Part shown: positions 22,399-34,689 of the stretch, piece after piece
How positions within the stretch are numbered: position 1 is the stretch's first letter
Layout of the letters: each line of letters opens with the position of its first letter
NCBI GenBank assembly: GCA_033239005.1
Contig: BSQZ01000006.1
Coordinates: 1,574,001 to 1,638,000 of the forward strand
Length of the DNA: 64,000 nt
DNA from: Lamellibrachia satsuma
Lineage: Eukaryota; Annelida; Polychaeta; Sabellida; Siboglinidae
Direction of reading: 5' to 3'
Notes under the pieces: model-generated
What the model saw: only the letters and a program-made list of their open reading frames with translations
What the model was told of the DNA's origin: nothing
The model's database searches: none
Position numbers and translations under genes: made by a program

Positions 22399-22902
22399 CT
22401 AGGATCTCAAGACATCCTTCAACAGAACGAAATCTTTCAATTTCTCTGGTATTGGCAGCTTTCCAACACCCTCCACTAGACGCCTTCCAAGCGTCTCCCT
22501 GATAATGCCCCGGCACGAATCTTGCAGAGGACAAGGATGACCAAGAATATGTGCAAACACCTCGGCGTATTGATACAGCAGCCGTTCACTCATGCGTGAC
22601 TCCTGGGCGTACTTGGTGCGAAAGATGATGTCTTGGAGCGTTTTAAGAATGCTGTAAGGCATCCGGGGTGTAGCGTAAAGCAGCAGCTTGATCATACGAA
22701 AATTGTTATTTTTAATGGCTGCGTATACGGGCTCTAACTCGAGATGGGGATGTGGATCAGAGTATGATGCACAGCAGCGTCTAGGGGGTTTCACCCCATG
22801 GGGCGCAGAGGGGTTGGCACCCTGTTTGATGAGCATCTCTGCCAGGGCTAGGTGGTCGCAGTCTGCAGCGAAGTAGATGGCCGTTGAACATATGTCAGAC
22901 AT
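22399..22902 (-). CDS. ASB gene exon 10: last ankyrin repeats and SOCS box
   Basis: It begins at MSDICSTAIYFAADCDH right after a TTGCAG acceptor and holds two ankyrin-like units (ALAEMLIKQGANPSA and PVYAAIKNNNFRMIKLLLYA), a helical linker rich in Arg and Tyr, then the SOCS box. The LPIP motif and the closing LLKDVL are the family landmarks; the BC-box start is LQDSCRGIIRETLG. A Pro/Arg/Cys loop (GVKPPRRCCAS) separates the two ankyrin units. Confidence 0.93.
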   Translation of the reverse strand: MSDICSTAIYFAADCDHLALAEMLIKQGANPSAPHGVKPPRRCCASYSDPHPHLELEPVYAAIKNNNFRMIKLLLYATPRMPYSILKTLQDIIFRTKYAQESRMSERLLYQYAEVFAHILGHPCPLQDSCRGIIRETLGRRLVEGVGKLPIPEKLKDFVLLKDVLRS

Positions 22903-25900
22903 CTGCAAGGAGAGAGATTTCAGGTGAGATTGTTTTTGTTAATCGTTTCAACACCAGCCAACATTGCAAAGACACACATGAAGTACCAGGCCTTTTATTA
23001 AACCACTTTCTAAACTTTTATTTTTATATGTTTAGTGTGCACACTTCACCAAATAAACTATATATTTCCAGAAAGGGAAGAAAAAGTCTATTTAATGTCT
23101 GTCATCCAACATGTTTTGGATGGTAAACATACAACATTTCAATTTTGGGTTACAACTTCTGGTTTTATTTTGGTGCTACTGCAAAGCGGAATCGGCAAAT
23201 ACAGCTGCATGGCATTTCATGGTAAAAAATGTCATCGGCTATATCAGCTCGCTGGCACTGAAACGGTTAAACATTTAACATTTAGAGCATTTACAGAAAA
23301 TGCTGCAACTATGATCAAAATTTAGACCAATTCCTGCCAGTATTTGTACTATTGTAGGATAAATTAATCAAATGTGAACAAAGCAGGCATTATGTTTGGT
23401 GTTCAAACCATCTTTTGGCTCTACCAGACATTTCTTTTTTAGAATTGTAGATTGGAACATCTGGTGCAGGTCTCGGAGCAAAAATAAAGGTGTTTAGCAC
23501 TTCCCTCTTCATGAGGAATTCAACTGAATTGATATAAACCAAAAATATCTTGGGCATTCTCCACGACACTTCAGAAGAGAAAGAAAATCAAAGTAAATTT
23601 AGGCAGGATATGGGGCATTTATTGTGGTGGTCTTTGTGAAGTCACGCTGCACATTGTTACCTTGTTGACATCACAGCCGGCCGCGAGAAGACAGGTGACA
23701 ATCTCGGTGTATCCATGTATGACAGCTGCATGTATTGGTATATGTGACACTCCAGCATCAACATCGATGGCACTGTGTTGGAGCAGTATGTCAACAGCTT
23801 GCGTGTTGCCACGGTTACACGCCACCCAGAGGGCTGTGTTGCCGTCGCGGTTGGGGAAGTTCACATCACATCCTATGGGCAGACAAGTACAGCAGAGGTG
23901 ATTTATTAAAGGGGAGTTGATTATGAACTATATTAAATAAACGCACGATGAGTTGGCTACACCTGAATTAGAGTGAGGATCAGAGAAATATACAAAACGT
24001 TGGGAGGGATTGTTTACTACTATTAAAAGTGGCCGACTCAAATTTAAATTGACAGCCAGCTTGCTTTCACCGTTTTGCGGCGGATAGACTCCATAGACCT
24101 TTCTGGTGCACTTGACATCGATTTTTCTCTGCTAGGATACTTTGGGACTAATTCGTAAGCACACTGGCGTTCGGCTTACGATAAAGGCCAACCTCAAGCA
24201 GCAACACCAGATTGTGAAAACAAGAAAAGAAAGGCTGCAGAATGTTTTGGTTCTTAGGTTTTTGTGGAGCATAAAATTGCTTATTCATATTCCACAAGCA
24301 AGCAATTGTCATGACCATCTTTACAAAATATGTCTTTCTCAATGAGTGGTCTAAATCTGTTACCAAACGATGGCACATTGCTATATTCTAAACACATGTA
24401 AATATTGTAGACAACCAATATATATGTTTGCTTAAATCACGGAAGATATTTCCTTTGCCATGTAGCTATTCACCAGATGGAGGTTAAACCAGGTAATTTT
24501 TTATTGATGACCCAGAATAAACACTTCTGGAAGAGAAGAAAATTATTGACTGGAAAGACTGGGTTACTGAAAGAAGCACCACTGCATTATCTTTTAAATC
24601 ATCTTCATTGTTGTTGTTTTAAGTTTAACCTATATTTTAGCTGTTCATAATCAATTACAGATTTGTTTTGGTAATGTTACCTTAACTTTTTGGCAATTTA
24701 ACTACAACTATAATCACTTTATATCTTCACTTCACTTTCCCATAACCCGTAAGGATCGTTGGGGCACCTTTGATGACTTTCTAACCAGCTCTCTCCACGT
24801 TTCCCTGTTCTCTACAGCCCTCTGGGAGTCAGCGAACTCCATTCCTGTCCACTCTTTGATGTTGTCTTCCCACCTCTTCTTCTGTCTACCTCTTCGTCTC
24901 CCCCCTCTTACGGTACCTTGCAAGATAGTCTTTGCAAGGCCAGATGATCGTGATACATCGTCATATGGTCCGATGGCTTGTTTGATCTTGTTACGGACAG
25001 CATCGTTAGTAACATGGTCTTTGTATGATATGTGCAAGATCTTCCGGAAGCATCTCATTTCCATGGCTTGTATCCTCTTCTGTAGATCTGCTGAAAGGGC
25101 ACATGTTTCAGAAGCGTACAGAAAGATGGACATGACAAGGGAGCGCATCAGCCTTATTTTCGAACTGACCATGATGTTTCTGTCGTTCCATAAGGGTTTC
25201 AACCTTGTTAGTGCTGCTGTTGTCTGTGCAATCCTGGCAAGTATCTCCGGTTTGGAACCCTCATCTGTGATAATTGATCCCAAGTACCTGAAGCTTGTTA
25301 CTGCCTCAAGTCTCTGTCCATTAAATTTGACCTCTGTGCTGATGCCTTGTGTGCTGTTTGTCATCAGTTTGGTCTTTTCGGCACTGATCTCCATGCCGTA
25401 TGATGAAGATGTTTTCTCAAGGCACTCCACTAAATTGACTAGTTCTTGTTCATCTCCTGCTAGACCGTCGATGTCGTCAGCAAAACGAAGGTTGGTGATT
25501 GTCCTGCCTCCAATGCTGACAGTGCCTTGATGGTTTTCTAAAGCATCAGTCATTATCCTTTCCAGAAAAATGTTGAAGAGCGTTGGTGATAGTAGGCAGC
25601 CTTGTCGAACTCCAACAGTTGTTCGAAACCAGTCTCCTATGCTGCTGTTGAAGGTTACTGCACTGGTGGCATTGTCATATAGGTGTTCAATGGTTCGGAC
25701 AAGCTTGGAGCCAATGTTGTACTTCCTCATGGTTGCCCATAGGGCCGCATGCCATACCTTATCAAAGGCCTTCTTGAAATCTATAAAGACATGATACAGG
25801 CTTTGCTGATGTTGAAGGTGTTTCTCGCAACGGATTCTAAGGTTGAAGATCTGTTCAATGGTGCTCCGTCCTGCTCGAAAACCCGCTTGTTCTTCAGCGA

Positions 25901-28900
25901 TAATCTCTTCTGCCTGGGGTTTGAGTCTGTTGAGTAGTATCTTCAACATGACTTTGCTCGGGTGGCTGATGAGGCTGATTGTTCTGTAGTTTTGGCACAT
26001 CTGTAGGTTGCCTTTCTTGGGAAGTGTGATGATCAGTGACTGAGTCCATGGGGTGGGCCATTCTCCTGTCTGCCAGATCTTGTTGCAGATTGTTGTAAGT
26101 GTGGTAATCAAGGCTTCTCCCCCAGCTTGAACCAGTTCTGCTGGTATGTTATCAATTCCAGCTGACTTTCCTTTTTTCAGAGACTTTACTGCAGCCTCTA
26201 CTTCCTCACGAAGAATGGGGTAGTCGTCCTCTTCAGTAGTCTGTGGACGGTTTAGTACTACTGGGTCTCCGTTGGTGTTGTGGCTGTACAGTTCTGAGCA
26301 GTATTCTGTCCATCGATTGAGGATCTGCTGTTCTTCTGTCAGGCATTTCCCTGATTTGTCTTGGATAGTAGTAGTTATCCCTTTCTTCACTGATGTCAGG
26401 TCTTTCACTATTTGATAAGCCTTTTTGCTGTTGTTCTTGCTCAAGCTGTCTTCCATTTCACAGCACTGTTCTGCTATCCAGTTATATGGTAATCATTAAT
26501 GAAGCATAGTAATGACTGAGAAGCAGTAAACCAAATGCAGTTGTTTGGTCATATCCTACTCTGATTCCTATAGCTGTCAGTAAAACTTAACATATTCTAA
26601 AACAGTCCAGTTGATCAAACCATACATCACCTGCTTTCACAAGATGATCCATCGCCTCTATATAGTCATGTTGTATCGCAGCAAACAACGGGGTCTGTCC
26701 TGATTGGCTCTCACACAGGTCAGTTCTGCTGCCAGCGTCCAGCAGAGACTGGATTAGCTGAAAACAAATTAAACATCACAAATAATCATTGGAACAATGT
26801 ACAGAAATTAGAAGTTAACTACACTAAAACTCACTGCTCCACTCAAGGAACAAGATTTGACATTTGGTGTGTCAATGAGAGTATCCCCCGTGTCCTTAGA
26901 CAGATCTGGTAATTCTAAAAATCTATGTTAGAATTATTCTCTAATGCACCTGATCACTTCAAAACTCTGTGAATCATTCATCAAAATATAGTTGAGAAAA
27001 CTTTCCCAACATTTCAGTCATTATACTGTTTCATGTTCAGTATTGATAAATGAAGACATACTGATATTATTGCTATTCTAATACTCTATCCAAACTATGT
27101 TTTCCTGGAGAGAATCGGACCAAAACTGTAAAAAGGTAACTAAGATGTCGATTTGGGTTGTGCAATTTTTTTATTCAGATGGTATTTGGTGCAATAAATG
27201 TGGGATTAAACTAGGTTCGAGACCTGTTGAATATGACTGCTGTCAGTGTTGATGGTCATATACCTGGATCTTGGACCTATGGTCTATGGCTGTGTAGAGA
27301 GGCAGCTCATTCCTCTTGTTGACAGCATTCACACAGCAACCTGCACAAGTCACAGTGTACATTTCCACCAGTGAAGCATTCTATACATCTTTACAGTATA
27401 AATTAAATCAGAAGAAATAAGTATTAATGTTATACACAGGGTACAGTTCTTGTGGCACTTTCCTTATTCTCCTGGACAAATCAGAGTTGTACACTATGAT
27501 TATGTTATCACTAAGCAGGGTGAAATGATAAGGGCCCTATGTTTTTAATAGATTAAAAAAACTTACGTGATCCCAACTTTCCATACATGTAAAAGGAACA
27601 TTTCTTACATAGTTGTCTTTTCTTCTCGGAAAAACCCAATTGCTATACACTTCACCAACTTTCCACTGTCCTCCTGACAGATCCCCCACCGACCCCCACA
27701 GATCTGTTCATTCAAACATTAGCGAGGTACACATTTATACAGCTGGGTGGACTGGGGCAGTGTAGAATTAACCCAATTTCTCGTGGTTTGAAGCAACAGA
27801 AAAAGGATTCAAATCCGGGTCTTCTCGATTGAGAGTCCAGTTGTCTATCTCTGTGCCTCCAAGCCTAGCATGCTACCAATATGGGGTGGAAGCAGATTCA
27901 CTGACCAGCCTGTATGAAGCTATCCATGATCTCTGGCTTGTTACCAAAGACAGCCGCATGAAGTGGCGTGTCACGGGATTCTGTGACGGTATGAACATTG
28001 ACATTCTGGTTGAGTAGAAGCTCCACTAAACCTGAACACAAAGGACAATGCGTTATTCCGACTGTGGACAGTAAAACTCTGTCTCATGGGATACCGTCAC
28101 AACTGTGCAGCACCAATGATAAACATTGGAACTAGGGCTTTCTCAGTTGATGCACCAAGTCTTCTCACAGGAGCCACATTAAAGATTTAGGAGGAAGGAG
28201 ACTCTATTGGCAGACTCCTGCAGAAGATGAAATTAAGGAAGGAAGGTATTGTAGAAGGGGGTCCCCCCAATATACAGAAATATTTGAAAAAAAATAAGGT
28301 CTCAAGTGTGCTGTTTTATACATTTTTATTTTATACATCACTTTTCGTTGTTTTAAAAAGGAGATTATTTGAAAAAGAAGAAGCAGATGTTACAATATTG
28401 GCAAAAATAGAAGGAAATCTGCCTCCCAAGACAGGAGACTCAGCACCTCTGTTTCCTCTTAGTGTTTGCTCAACAAGAAATATAAAACATTTTGCCATCA
28501 TCTGAAGATTAACCTTTTTTACTTTACTTTAGCCTCCTTTGCCTCTCGGCATATTCAATGAGCTGTTGACAACTTCAACATTGTATACGACTGATTTTGA
28601 GATTGCCCAACCCTTTGGTTTTGATGTGCCTCTGAGTTCGGGTTCCTGGGGATTTTGGCACAATAGAAGTTCATACTGCTTTATGTATAATTGTTTTAAA
28701 CACACTAACTGGATTTTGGACCAGGCTTTGATAAGTGTGGCAACATTGCATACTTCTTTGTTAAGGGTTTTTGCATTTATTTACCTGGCAAAATAATGAG
28801 TACAGTTTTATCAATGTTGCTATTAATTAATGTACTTCAGTATACGTGGAACATGTGTTTGAATACCACATTGTACATCAACAAGGAACTTCTCCACTGA

Positions 28901-31900
28901 ACCAAACAGAAGAAACAACAATCAGATACATTGTGCCTGTTCATACACAGTGGTCATCAGTGACCAATGTACAAACAGTTGACTGACCGGTCTCTCCACT
29001 GAAGGCTGCCTGGTAGAGTGGGGTCCAGCCATGCTTGTCCGAGACATTGAGGTCACACCCAGCTGCCACGAGCATCTCCACCAGGGTGGTAGGGTTCACA
29101 GAGTCGCCAAAGAAGTGAGCCGCTTCACAAGAAAGAAACAGCTAGAACTTTGTTAAAAACTGGACGACGAGGCTAGAATTACATGAACGTTTGATACCAC
29201 TAATGGATGATCTCAAAACAGGGATAGCAGCTGTTTTGTTTAGTGCTGAACATAGATGTGTTTGTCTAAAACATTGTTTATTTTAGGATATTGTTATGGG
29301 TTGGTGTAATTGTTTTGTTTAGTGCTGAACATAGATGTGTTTGTCTAAAACATTGTTTATTTTAGGATATTTTCATGGGTTGGTGTAATTCAAAGTTCCA
29401 TAGAGTGGTGGGATGTGGGCTCTGAGGTTAAACAATATTGGTTTTGTGCAGTGTCGTACATTAATGTTTTGAAATCATCTTTAACAAAGTAAGTCATCTG
29501 TCTGTGATGAAAAAAATTGTCCCTATGGTCGCCAAGCTGGCAAATACCAAATACTAATAATTGTTAAAAAAATTTCCTTCAGCACAACCAAGGATGTTAA
29601 TTTATCAATGATGTCCATTAGAACCCATTTTTCACAGGTAATTAAAACTGCTTGACACTTCATTTCTACAAGCGGCTTATAAATGTCTGTATATGTACAA
29701 AGTTTCAACTTTCTATTCTCAGAGGTTATTTGCAAATGTACAACGGTTTCATTCCTAAACTTGTACAAAGAATACTGCTGAAAAGAAGAGCTAAAGACGT
29801 ACCCAGCTGAACAGCTATGTGGATTGGTGCTTGCATCATCTGTATTTCAGGAAGGTTGACGTTGCACCCGGCAGCAATGAGAACCTTCATCACTTCCATG
29901 TGCTTCCCCTTCACAGCCTCTGTGGGCAGTCATTGCATCTACTGAACACTTCCTTAACCAATGGGGCTGTTTTCTATGCAGACATATTGCTGTTTTGTTG
30001 TTGTCAGTTTGGGAACAGAACTTTTACTGCTATGCTGAAGGGCTGTTTTCAGACTAACGTTTATGCAAATATATGTCGTGGCTGTAACCAAATGTACATC
30101 TTATATTCTCTCAAGTATCAAATATGTGTTCAATGTCTCCGTGTAGCAGTGTATTGAAGAAAGCGGTTGGCAAGATCACTGACGGATAAGTAAAAAAATG
30201 AAAACATCAATCTATCTAATCAAGATCGCATGTGACAGAAACAAAATAAACATGAAGGAAAAAGACAGGAATGACTACTTGAAGATTTTTCTTGTTATTT
30301 TAACGTAAGTCTTCAGTTAAAATGCACCAGGAAGGACAGTGAAGTGTCTTAAATATACTACAACAAAATTGCCCAAAGCGACAATGAACGGTTAACACAA
30401 TTACTGACCTATGAGTGGAGTACACTTGCGGGTGTCTGTCTTGTTGAGGTCAGCTCCAGCATCCACTAGTGTTTGGACGATGTCAGTGTAACCTGCCTGG
30501 GCAGCAAAGAAGAGGGCAGTGCAGCTGTACTGCTCTGCGAGGTCAAGTTTACAACCTGCAAGACATAACAATTGCAGCTGTACTGCTCAGCGAGGTCAAG
30601 TTTACAACCTGCAAGACACAACAAGTGCAGCTGTACTGCTCAGCGAGGTCAAGATTACAACCTGCAAGTCACAACAAGTGCAGCTGTACTGCTACACGAG
30701 GTCAAGTTTACAACCTGCAAGACACAACAAGTGCAGCTGTACTGCTACGCGAAGTCAAGTTTACAACTTGCAAGACACAACAAGTGCAGCTTTACTTCTT
30801 TGTGGGGTCAGGATTAGAACCTGTAGGACACAAGAAGTGCAGTTGTGCTGCTCTACAAGGTCAAGGTTACAATTTACAAAACTCAACTAAAAACAAGTTC
30901 ATATTACATACATTAAGAAGAAACTGAAGAAAAGAAACACAAAGCTTTGTTGATGTGTACTCCATGTATTTTTGTTCAAAGTACATATATACATGTGTCC
31001 CCACCTGCATCCACTAATGCTCGGACGACGTCCAGATGTCCCCGTCCTGCAGCAATATTCACAGCAGTGCGGCGCTCGTAGTCGGTCCAGTTGATGTCAC
31101 ATCCCCCGTCAACAAGCGCACGGATGACGTCCAAGTGTCCTCGCCAGGCTGCGATCAACAGAGGGCTCTGACCTCTCTTGTCAGGCGAGTCTATGTCGCA
31201 GTCAGCCCGTACCAACATCTGCACGGCCGCGGCATCACCGCAGTAGGCAGCCGTACTGACAGGCGTGGAGCCATGGTTGTTAGACACATCCAGCTCAGCC
31301 CTGTGGTCCACCAGAAGCTGCCCGATGGATGTATGACCATGCCATACAGCCATGTTGAGCAGACAGTTGCCCTCCGCGTCCACCTTGTTCACGTCAGCCC
31401 CATTCTCTATCAGCAATCTGCAGATGTCTTCAAAGCCATCAACCACAGCAATCTGCAGTGCGCTCTTGCCATTGTAGTGGAAGTTGACATCGAGGTCCGG
31501 GGTGATGAGTTCATGTACGATCGTTAGCTTGTTGTCAGAGATTGCCTGGTGGAGGGCACGTATGGCTCGTCTCTTCGCACGCTTCTCGTAATACTTGGAC
31601 TTCTGGTCTACAACAGGAACTGTCAACAAGGCTGGTATCTAAAACCACAGAATAAGTTTTTATTTTGAAGCCTGATTATAAATTAGATTTAACTGACTGA
31701 AGTTGGTTTCCGAACACCAGAGGTCAGGTCAATCAATGGTACATTTAGGTGGGGATTACCCTGGATAACTAGCTTTATACAATGACAGCACGGATTAGGC
31801 TGGATTACTAGCTTTATACAATGACAGCAGGGATTGAAAAAATTCCATATATCAGTACTTAAAAAATAATATAATTGTTTTATCTTTCCAGATAAGAAAC

Positions 31901-31968
31901 AATGCTTTGATTTCACTGGCATCCAAGTAATAATTTAACAATGAAAGATGGTGACACAAAAACAACTT

Positions 31969-32026
<58 letters not shown>

Positions 32027-34394
32027 TAATGTACAGTGAGTCAATGACTGGTCAGTATAGGCCAGGTGACATGATGTCATTTGATACAGATTGACCCCCT
32101 ACTGAAGGCCAACATGCTGAACGATAAATTCTGGCACTATATCCTGGGATTAGACTCAGACATTCCTGCGAAACCCAGTCGCTGATCACATCACATGATT
32201 TTGCAAGCTCGCTAGGTACGCTAGGTACTCACAAACCAACGTGGCCATGTTGGATTTTTACAAGACACTAATACGACCCAAAGTGGAATACAATGCTTCT
32301 ATCTAGGGCCCATAGCAGCAGAAATATATCATTAATCAGGTAGAAATGGTACCAAAAAGGCATGATTCGTAATGAACAAACCATGACATCATAACTAAAT
32401 GGTGCAACATGATTTGAAGTGGGAGTCCCTCCAGACCAGGAGGATTCATGCCAGGCTTGGCACGCTATACAAAATAGTTGAAGGGCTTGTAGAAGTCCCC
32501 ACTTCATGTCACCCTGTGTCACCTCCTGAACAGCTGGCTGCATGTCCCACCAGTGTCAAAGTCCATCGGCAGATATGGTTTTGGAACAATCGGACCAGCA
32601 CATTGGAACACACTACTACTTTCCCTCAGTGATGCACCTTCATTGACATTATTTAAGTACAAACTAAAGACTCATCTCTTCCAATGTGCATATGGCAATG
32701 TGTGAAATACTGTTTTTTTATGGATCCATTTATATTAGCGCCACGGCGACTACCAGAATCTTGTTCACGTTTTGTTTTGCCTTGTGTTTTATCAGCTGTT
32801 TCCGTTTATTTTCGTCAACTTTGATGGCACCTTGGAAAGAGTCATGTTAACTGTCTTAGTTGTCTTATTCTTATCGAAATTCGACCAAAATAAAGCTGAC
32901 AAATGTTGATTAGATGGTATGGGTGTGTTTCTAATGCAAGTAGAATAAATTAGTAAATTCTTCAGAACATGTCAGTGTTTCTAATGTATTCTATGTCGAT
33001 GGTAGTACGTTGTGAAAAAATCGTTATTCCGCTCGAACGCGAAATATATTTTTAGAGATATGCAACATTGTGAAGTTTTATGGATCTGTGACACTGAGAG
33101 CGAGTCTCCAGAACGAAAGCATGACTTATTTACCTCTGAACTGAATTCACTACAAAGCCAATACCATCTGTTTTATATTACATTATAATTAATGGTTATG
33201 TTGTTTGGGCCTTGGTTAGAGCCTAGAAAAATACTCTAATTTTTAGAAAGCAATGCAATTTTTCAATGATTTAAAAAAATATTAAAAAGCTGCACAGGAG
33301 ATTCATATTTCTAAATCACAATAACAATTAATTATTTTATTGATTGAGTGCAAATTAATTGCTAAGAATTTTTGTATAGTTAAAATACTTGTAAAACAGT
33401 TACAATTAATTATTGAACTACAAAAAGACGTTTTGTGACAAGCTGCCACTGGACAAAATTGTAGCATAAATATATGGTTATACACCTCATAATCAAGTTG
33501 CAAGATTTTTGTGACCTAATGTATTATGTGAATTTTCACACTTATCTTAATGGGGGCAGGGAGCAGGAAAACAATTTAATAATCTGTTGACTTTGTGTGC
33601 TAATTAGCTAATGTTGACTTATTAATTAATTCCATTAATTGAATTACTATTAAATTACTAATGATGATATGTATTTATGACCCTAATTAAAGCATTTGTA
33701 AATTCTGAACACATTACACAAATACCTTCATAGTCATGGAAGTTGTGGCCTTTAATTGAAATGTGTTGGTCTGTTGACTTTGCACACCAATTAGTCAATA
33801 CAGACTTATTCCTTGCAGCAGTTGAGTTGACTGTGTGATGTAAACGTATGACTGTGTGATGTAAACGTATGACCCCATTTACTGTGTCTGGAAACCCTGA
33901 ACAAATTATAAATATCTTCATAATCATGGAATGTATTGGTCTATTGAATTGGTGTGCTAAATATCCAATGTTAACTGACGAAATGACGGGGTGATGTATA
34001 ATTATGATCCTAATTAATGTGCTTTCAAACCCTGAACAAATAATTAAAATATATATTTTCTCTGCATACAAGATACATTTTTTTTCTCTAATTTTTGCCA
34101 TATTAAAAGTGTAATATATTTGGATTGCCAATGTTCTATCATGACATTTAATTTTTTTAAGTACCTATCCAAGCCCAAGGCAAAGGTCCAGATCATACAG
34201 TCACAGATGTATGACAACTGTGTTGTCTGTGACACCGACTGCCTTGCCCGGCTTGGAACTGTTAGTAGTTTATAAATAATAAAATAACATACCCCTTTCA
34301 GCCATCCCACTTTTACCAACTCAATTAAGCCTAGCCGATTGTCATCAATCACCGAATAAAACCTGTAACGTTTGTTTAGTTCTACAACATTCAT
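22399..34394 (-). CDS. Ankyrin-repeat and SOCS-box (ASB) protein, complete 10-exon gene
   Basis: Minus-strand exons in order: 34394-34293, 31638-31005, 30555-30409, 29919-29803, 29122-28988, 28031-27906, 27340-27264, 26757-26631, 23872-23661, 22902-22399 (stop). All introns are GT-AG, all phases agree, and the total is 2181 bp, 726 residues. About 16-17 ankyrin repeats follow a short N-terminus (for example GKSALQIAVVDGFEDICRLL, TPLHAAVFGNKPEI). The C-terminus is a SOCS box (LQDSCRGIIRETLG ... KLPIPEKL ... LLKDVLRS). Known ASB proteins use the ankyrin stack to bind substrate and the SOCS box to recruit Elongin B/C and Cullin-5 for ubiquitination. The ending resembles ASB3, but this protein is longer than the roughly 520 residues of human ASB3, so I give no symbol. 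The first exon is the least certain; its phase fits and the fused reading GWLKG-IPALL is smooth. Confidence 0.93.
24732..26490 (-). mobile_element. RTE-like LINE, 5'-truncated, with open reverse-transcriptase frame
   Basis: It sits in the same orientation as the host ASB gene, in the intron between exons 8 and 9. An open frame of 574 residues (26456-24732) holds a reverse transcriptase: IDFKKAFDKV (motif A), VRQGCLLSPTLFN (motif B), LRFADDIDGLAG (catalytic FADD), FRYLGSIITDEG, then the basic C-terminal segment GGRRRGRQKKRW typical of RTE-group elements. The N-terminal apurinic endonuclease is absent: an in-frame stop lies just upstream at about 26490, consistent with 5' truncation at insertion. 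The intact catalytic residues suggest a fairly young copy. It cannot insert by itself without the endonuclease. Confidence 0.85.
27700..27870 (-). mobile_element. tRNA-derived SINE remnant in ASB intron
   Basis: On the minus strand a tRNA-like head ends in a B-box-like GGATTTGAATCC, and the tail contains CAGCTGTATAAATGTGTACC. A similar tail (CAACTGTATAAATGAGTA) occurs at about 62155. The high-coordinate end comes within a few tens of bases of the ASB exon at 27906-28031. Confidence 0.6.
29230..29390 (+). repeat. Two-copy tandem duplication of about 79 bp
   Basis: TGTTTTGTTTAGTGCTGAAC to GGGTTGGTGTAATT is present twice in direct succession inside an ASB intron. Confidence 0.85.
30409..30555 (-). 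CDS. ASB gene exon 3
   Basis: It encodes one ankyrin unit and the turn into the next: GCKLDLAEQYSCTALFFAAQ, then AGYTDIVQTLVDAGADLNK and TRKCTPLIE across the junction. The acceptor is TCTTGCAG at 30556. It enters and leaves in phase 1. Its first roughly 35 coding bases and acceptor are the ones amplified in the neighbouring 53-bp array. Confidence 0.93.
30515..30850 (-). repeat. 53-bp minisatellite derived from the ASB exon 3 splice acceptor
   Basis: About six units of 53 bp extend from exon 3 into the intron upstream (higher coordinates). On the minus strand each unit reads a TGTCTTGCAG acceptor followed by GTTGTAAACTTGACCTCGC and GAGCAGTACAGCTGCA, which is the start of exon 3. Units nearest the exon are almost exact; the outermost are diverged. 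Confidence 0.92.
31005..31638 (-). CDS. ASB gene exon 2: ankyrin repeats 1-6
   Basis: This is the largest exon (634 bp). A basic stretch (YYEKRAKRRAIRALHQA) precedes consecutive ankyrin repeats with the usual TPLxxAAxxGHxxVVxxLLxxGA pattern, for example SPLLIAAWRGHLDVIRALV and GRGHLDVVRALVDAG. It starts after GTGGTTTTAG and ends in phase 1 inside a glycine codon at a GTGGGG donor. Its GC-rich coding sequence stands out from the AT-rich introns. Confidence 0.94.
31973..32022. repeat. (TA)n microsatellite
   Basis: About 50 bp of alternating TA in the first ASB intron. A two-copy 41-bp direct duplication lies just before it at about 31750-31830. Confidence 0.9.
32230..32900 (+). mobile_element. 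LINE 3' end in ASB intron 1
   Basis: Broken frames read FYKTLIRPKVEYNASI, then WESLQTRRIHARLGTLYKIV and SLTLFKYKLKTHLFQCAYG, the standard end of jockey/CR1-superfamily reverse transcriptases, followed by an untranslated tail. It lies opposite to the host gene. Confidence 0.75.
33500..34060 (+). repeat. Degenerate AT-rich tandem repeat (about 150-180-bp unit)
   Basis: Phrases such as CTGAACA-(A/C)AT, TACCTTCATAGTCATGGAA and TTGGTCT(G/A)TTGA recur two to three times with many changes. It lies in the first intron of the ASB gene. Confidence 0.6.
34293..34394 (-). CDS. ASB gene exon 1 (start exon)
   Basis: It has 34 codons from ATG (MNVVELNKRYRFYSVIDDNR onward) to GWLKG, then a GTATGT donor in phase 0. 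It fits the phase-0 acceptor of the next exon 2.6 kb away. No other gene lies upstream before LINE sequence at about 34.7 kb, so any promoter must be close or a further 5' UTR exon exists. Confidence 0.7.
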
Positions 34395-34689
34395 CAAACC
34401 TGGGCAACATTTCAGGCATTTCGTTGATTTGTTATATTATCGTTCACGTGCGTAGGTTCATAAACATTTAACCACCCCGTAGAAGTGCAATATAACACAA
34501 CAGGTTGCACGTTTTACGACCCTAAGACAAATCTGTCGTTACTGAATTAATTATAAGTATTGTTGTGTATGAAAAACAAAGTGGCATTCGATGCAAAACA
34601 CCGCTAGCTACCTCCAACAGCTGCCATCGTAGCAGACTTAAACTCTCACGTCAGACTGCTTATACGGTTCTACATTATTTAATGTACAG

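Noticed and set aside
24856..25530. 224-codon plus-strand open frame
   Set aside because: Antisense shadow of the RTE-like reverse transcriptase on the minus strand.
31036..31527. 163-codon plus-strand open frame
   Set aside because: Antisense shadow of ASB exon 2, which has clear ankyrin repeats and matching splice phases.
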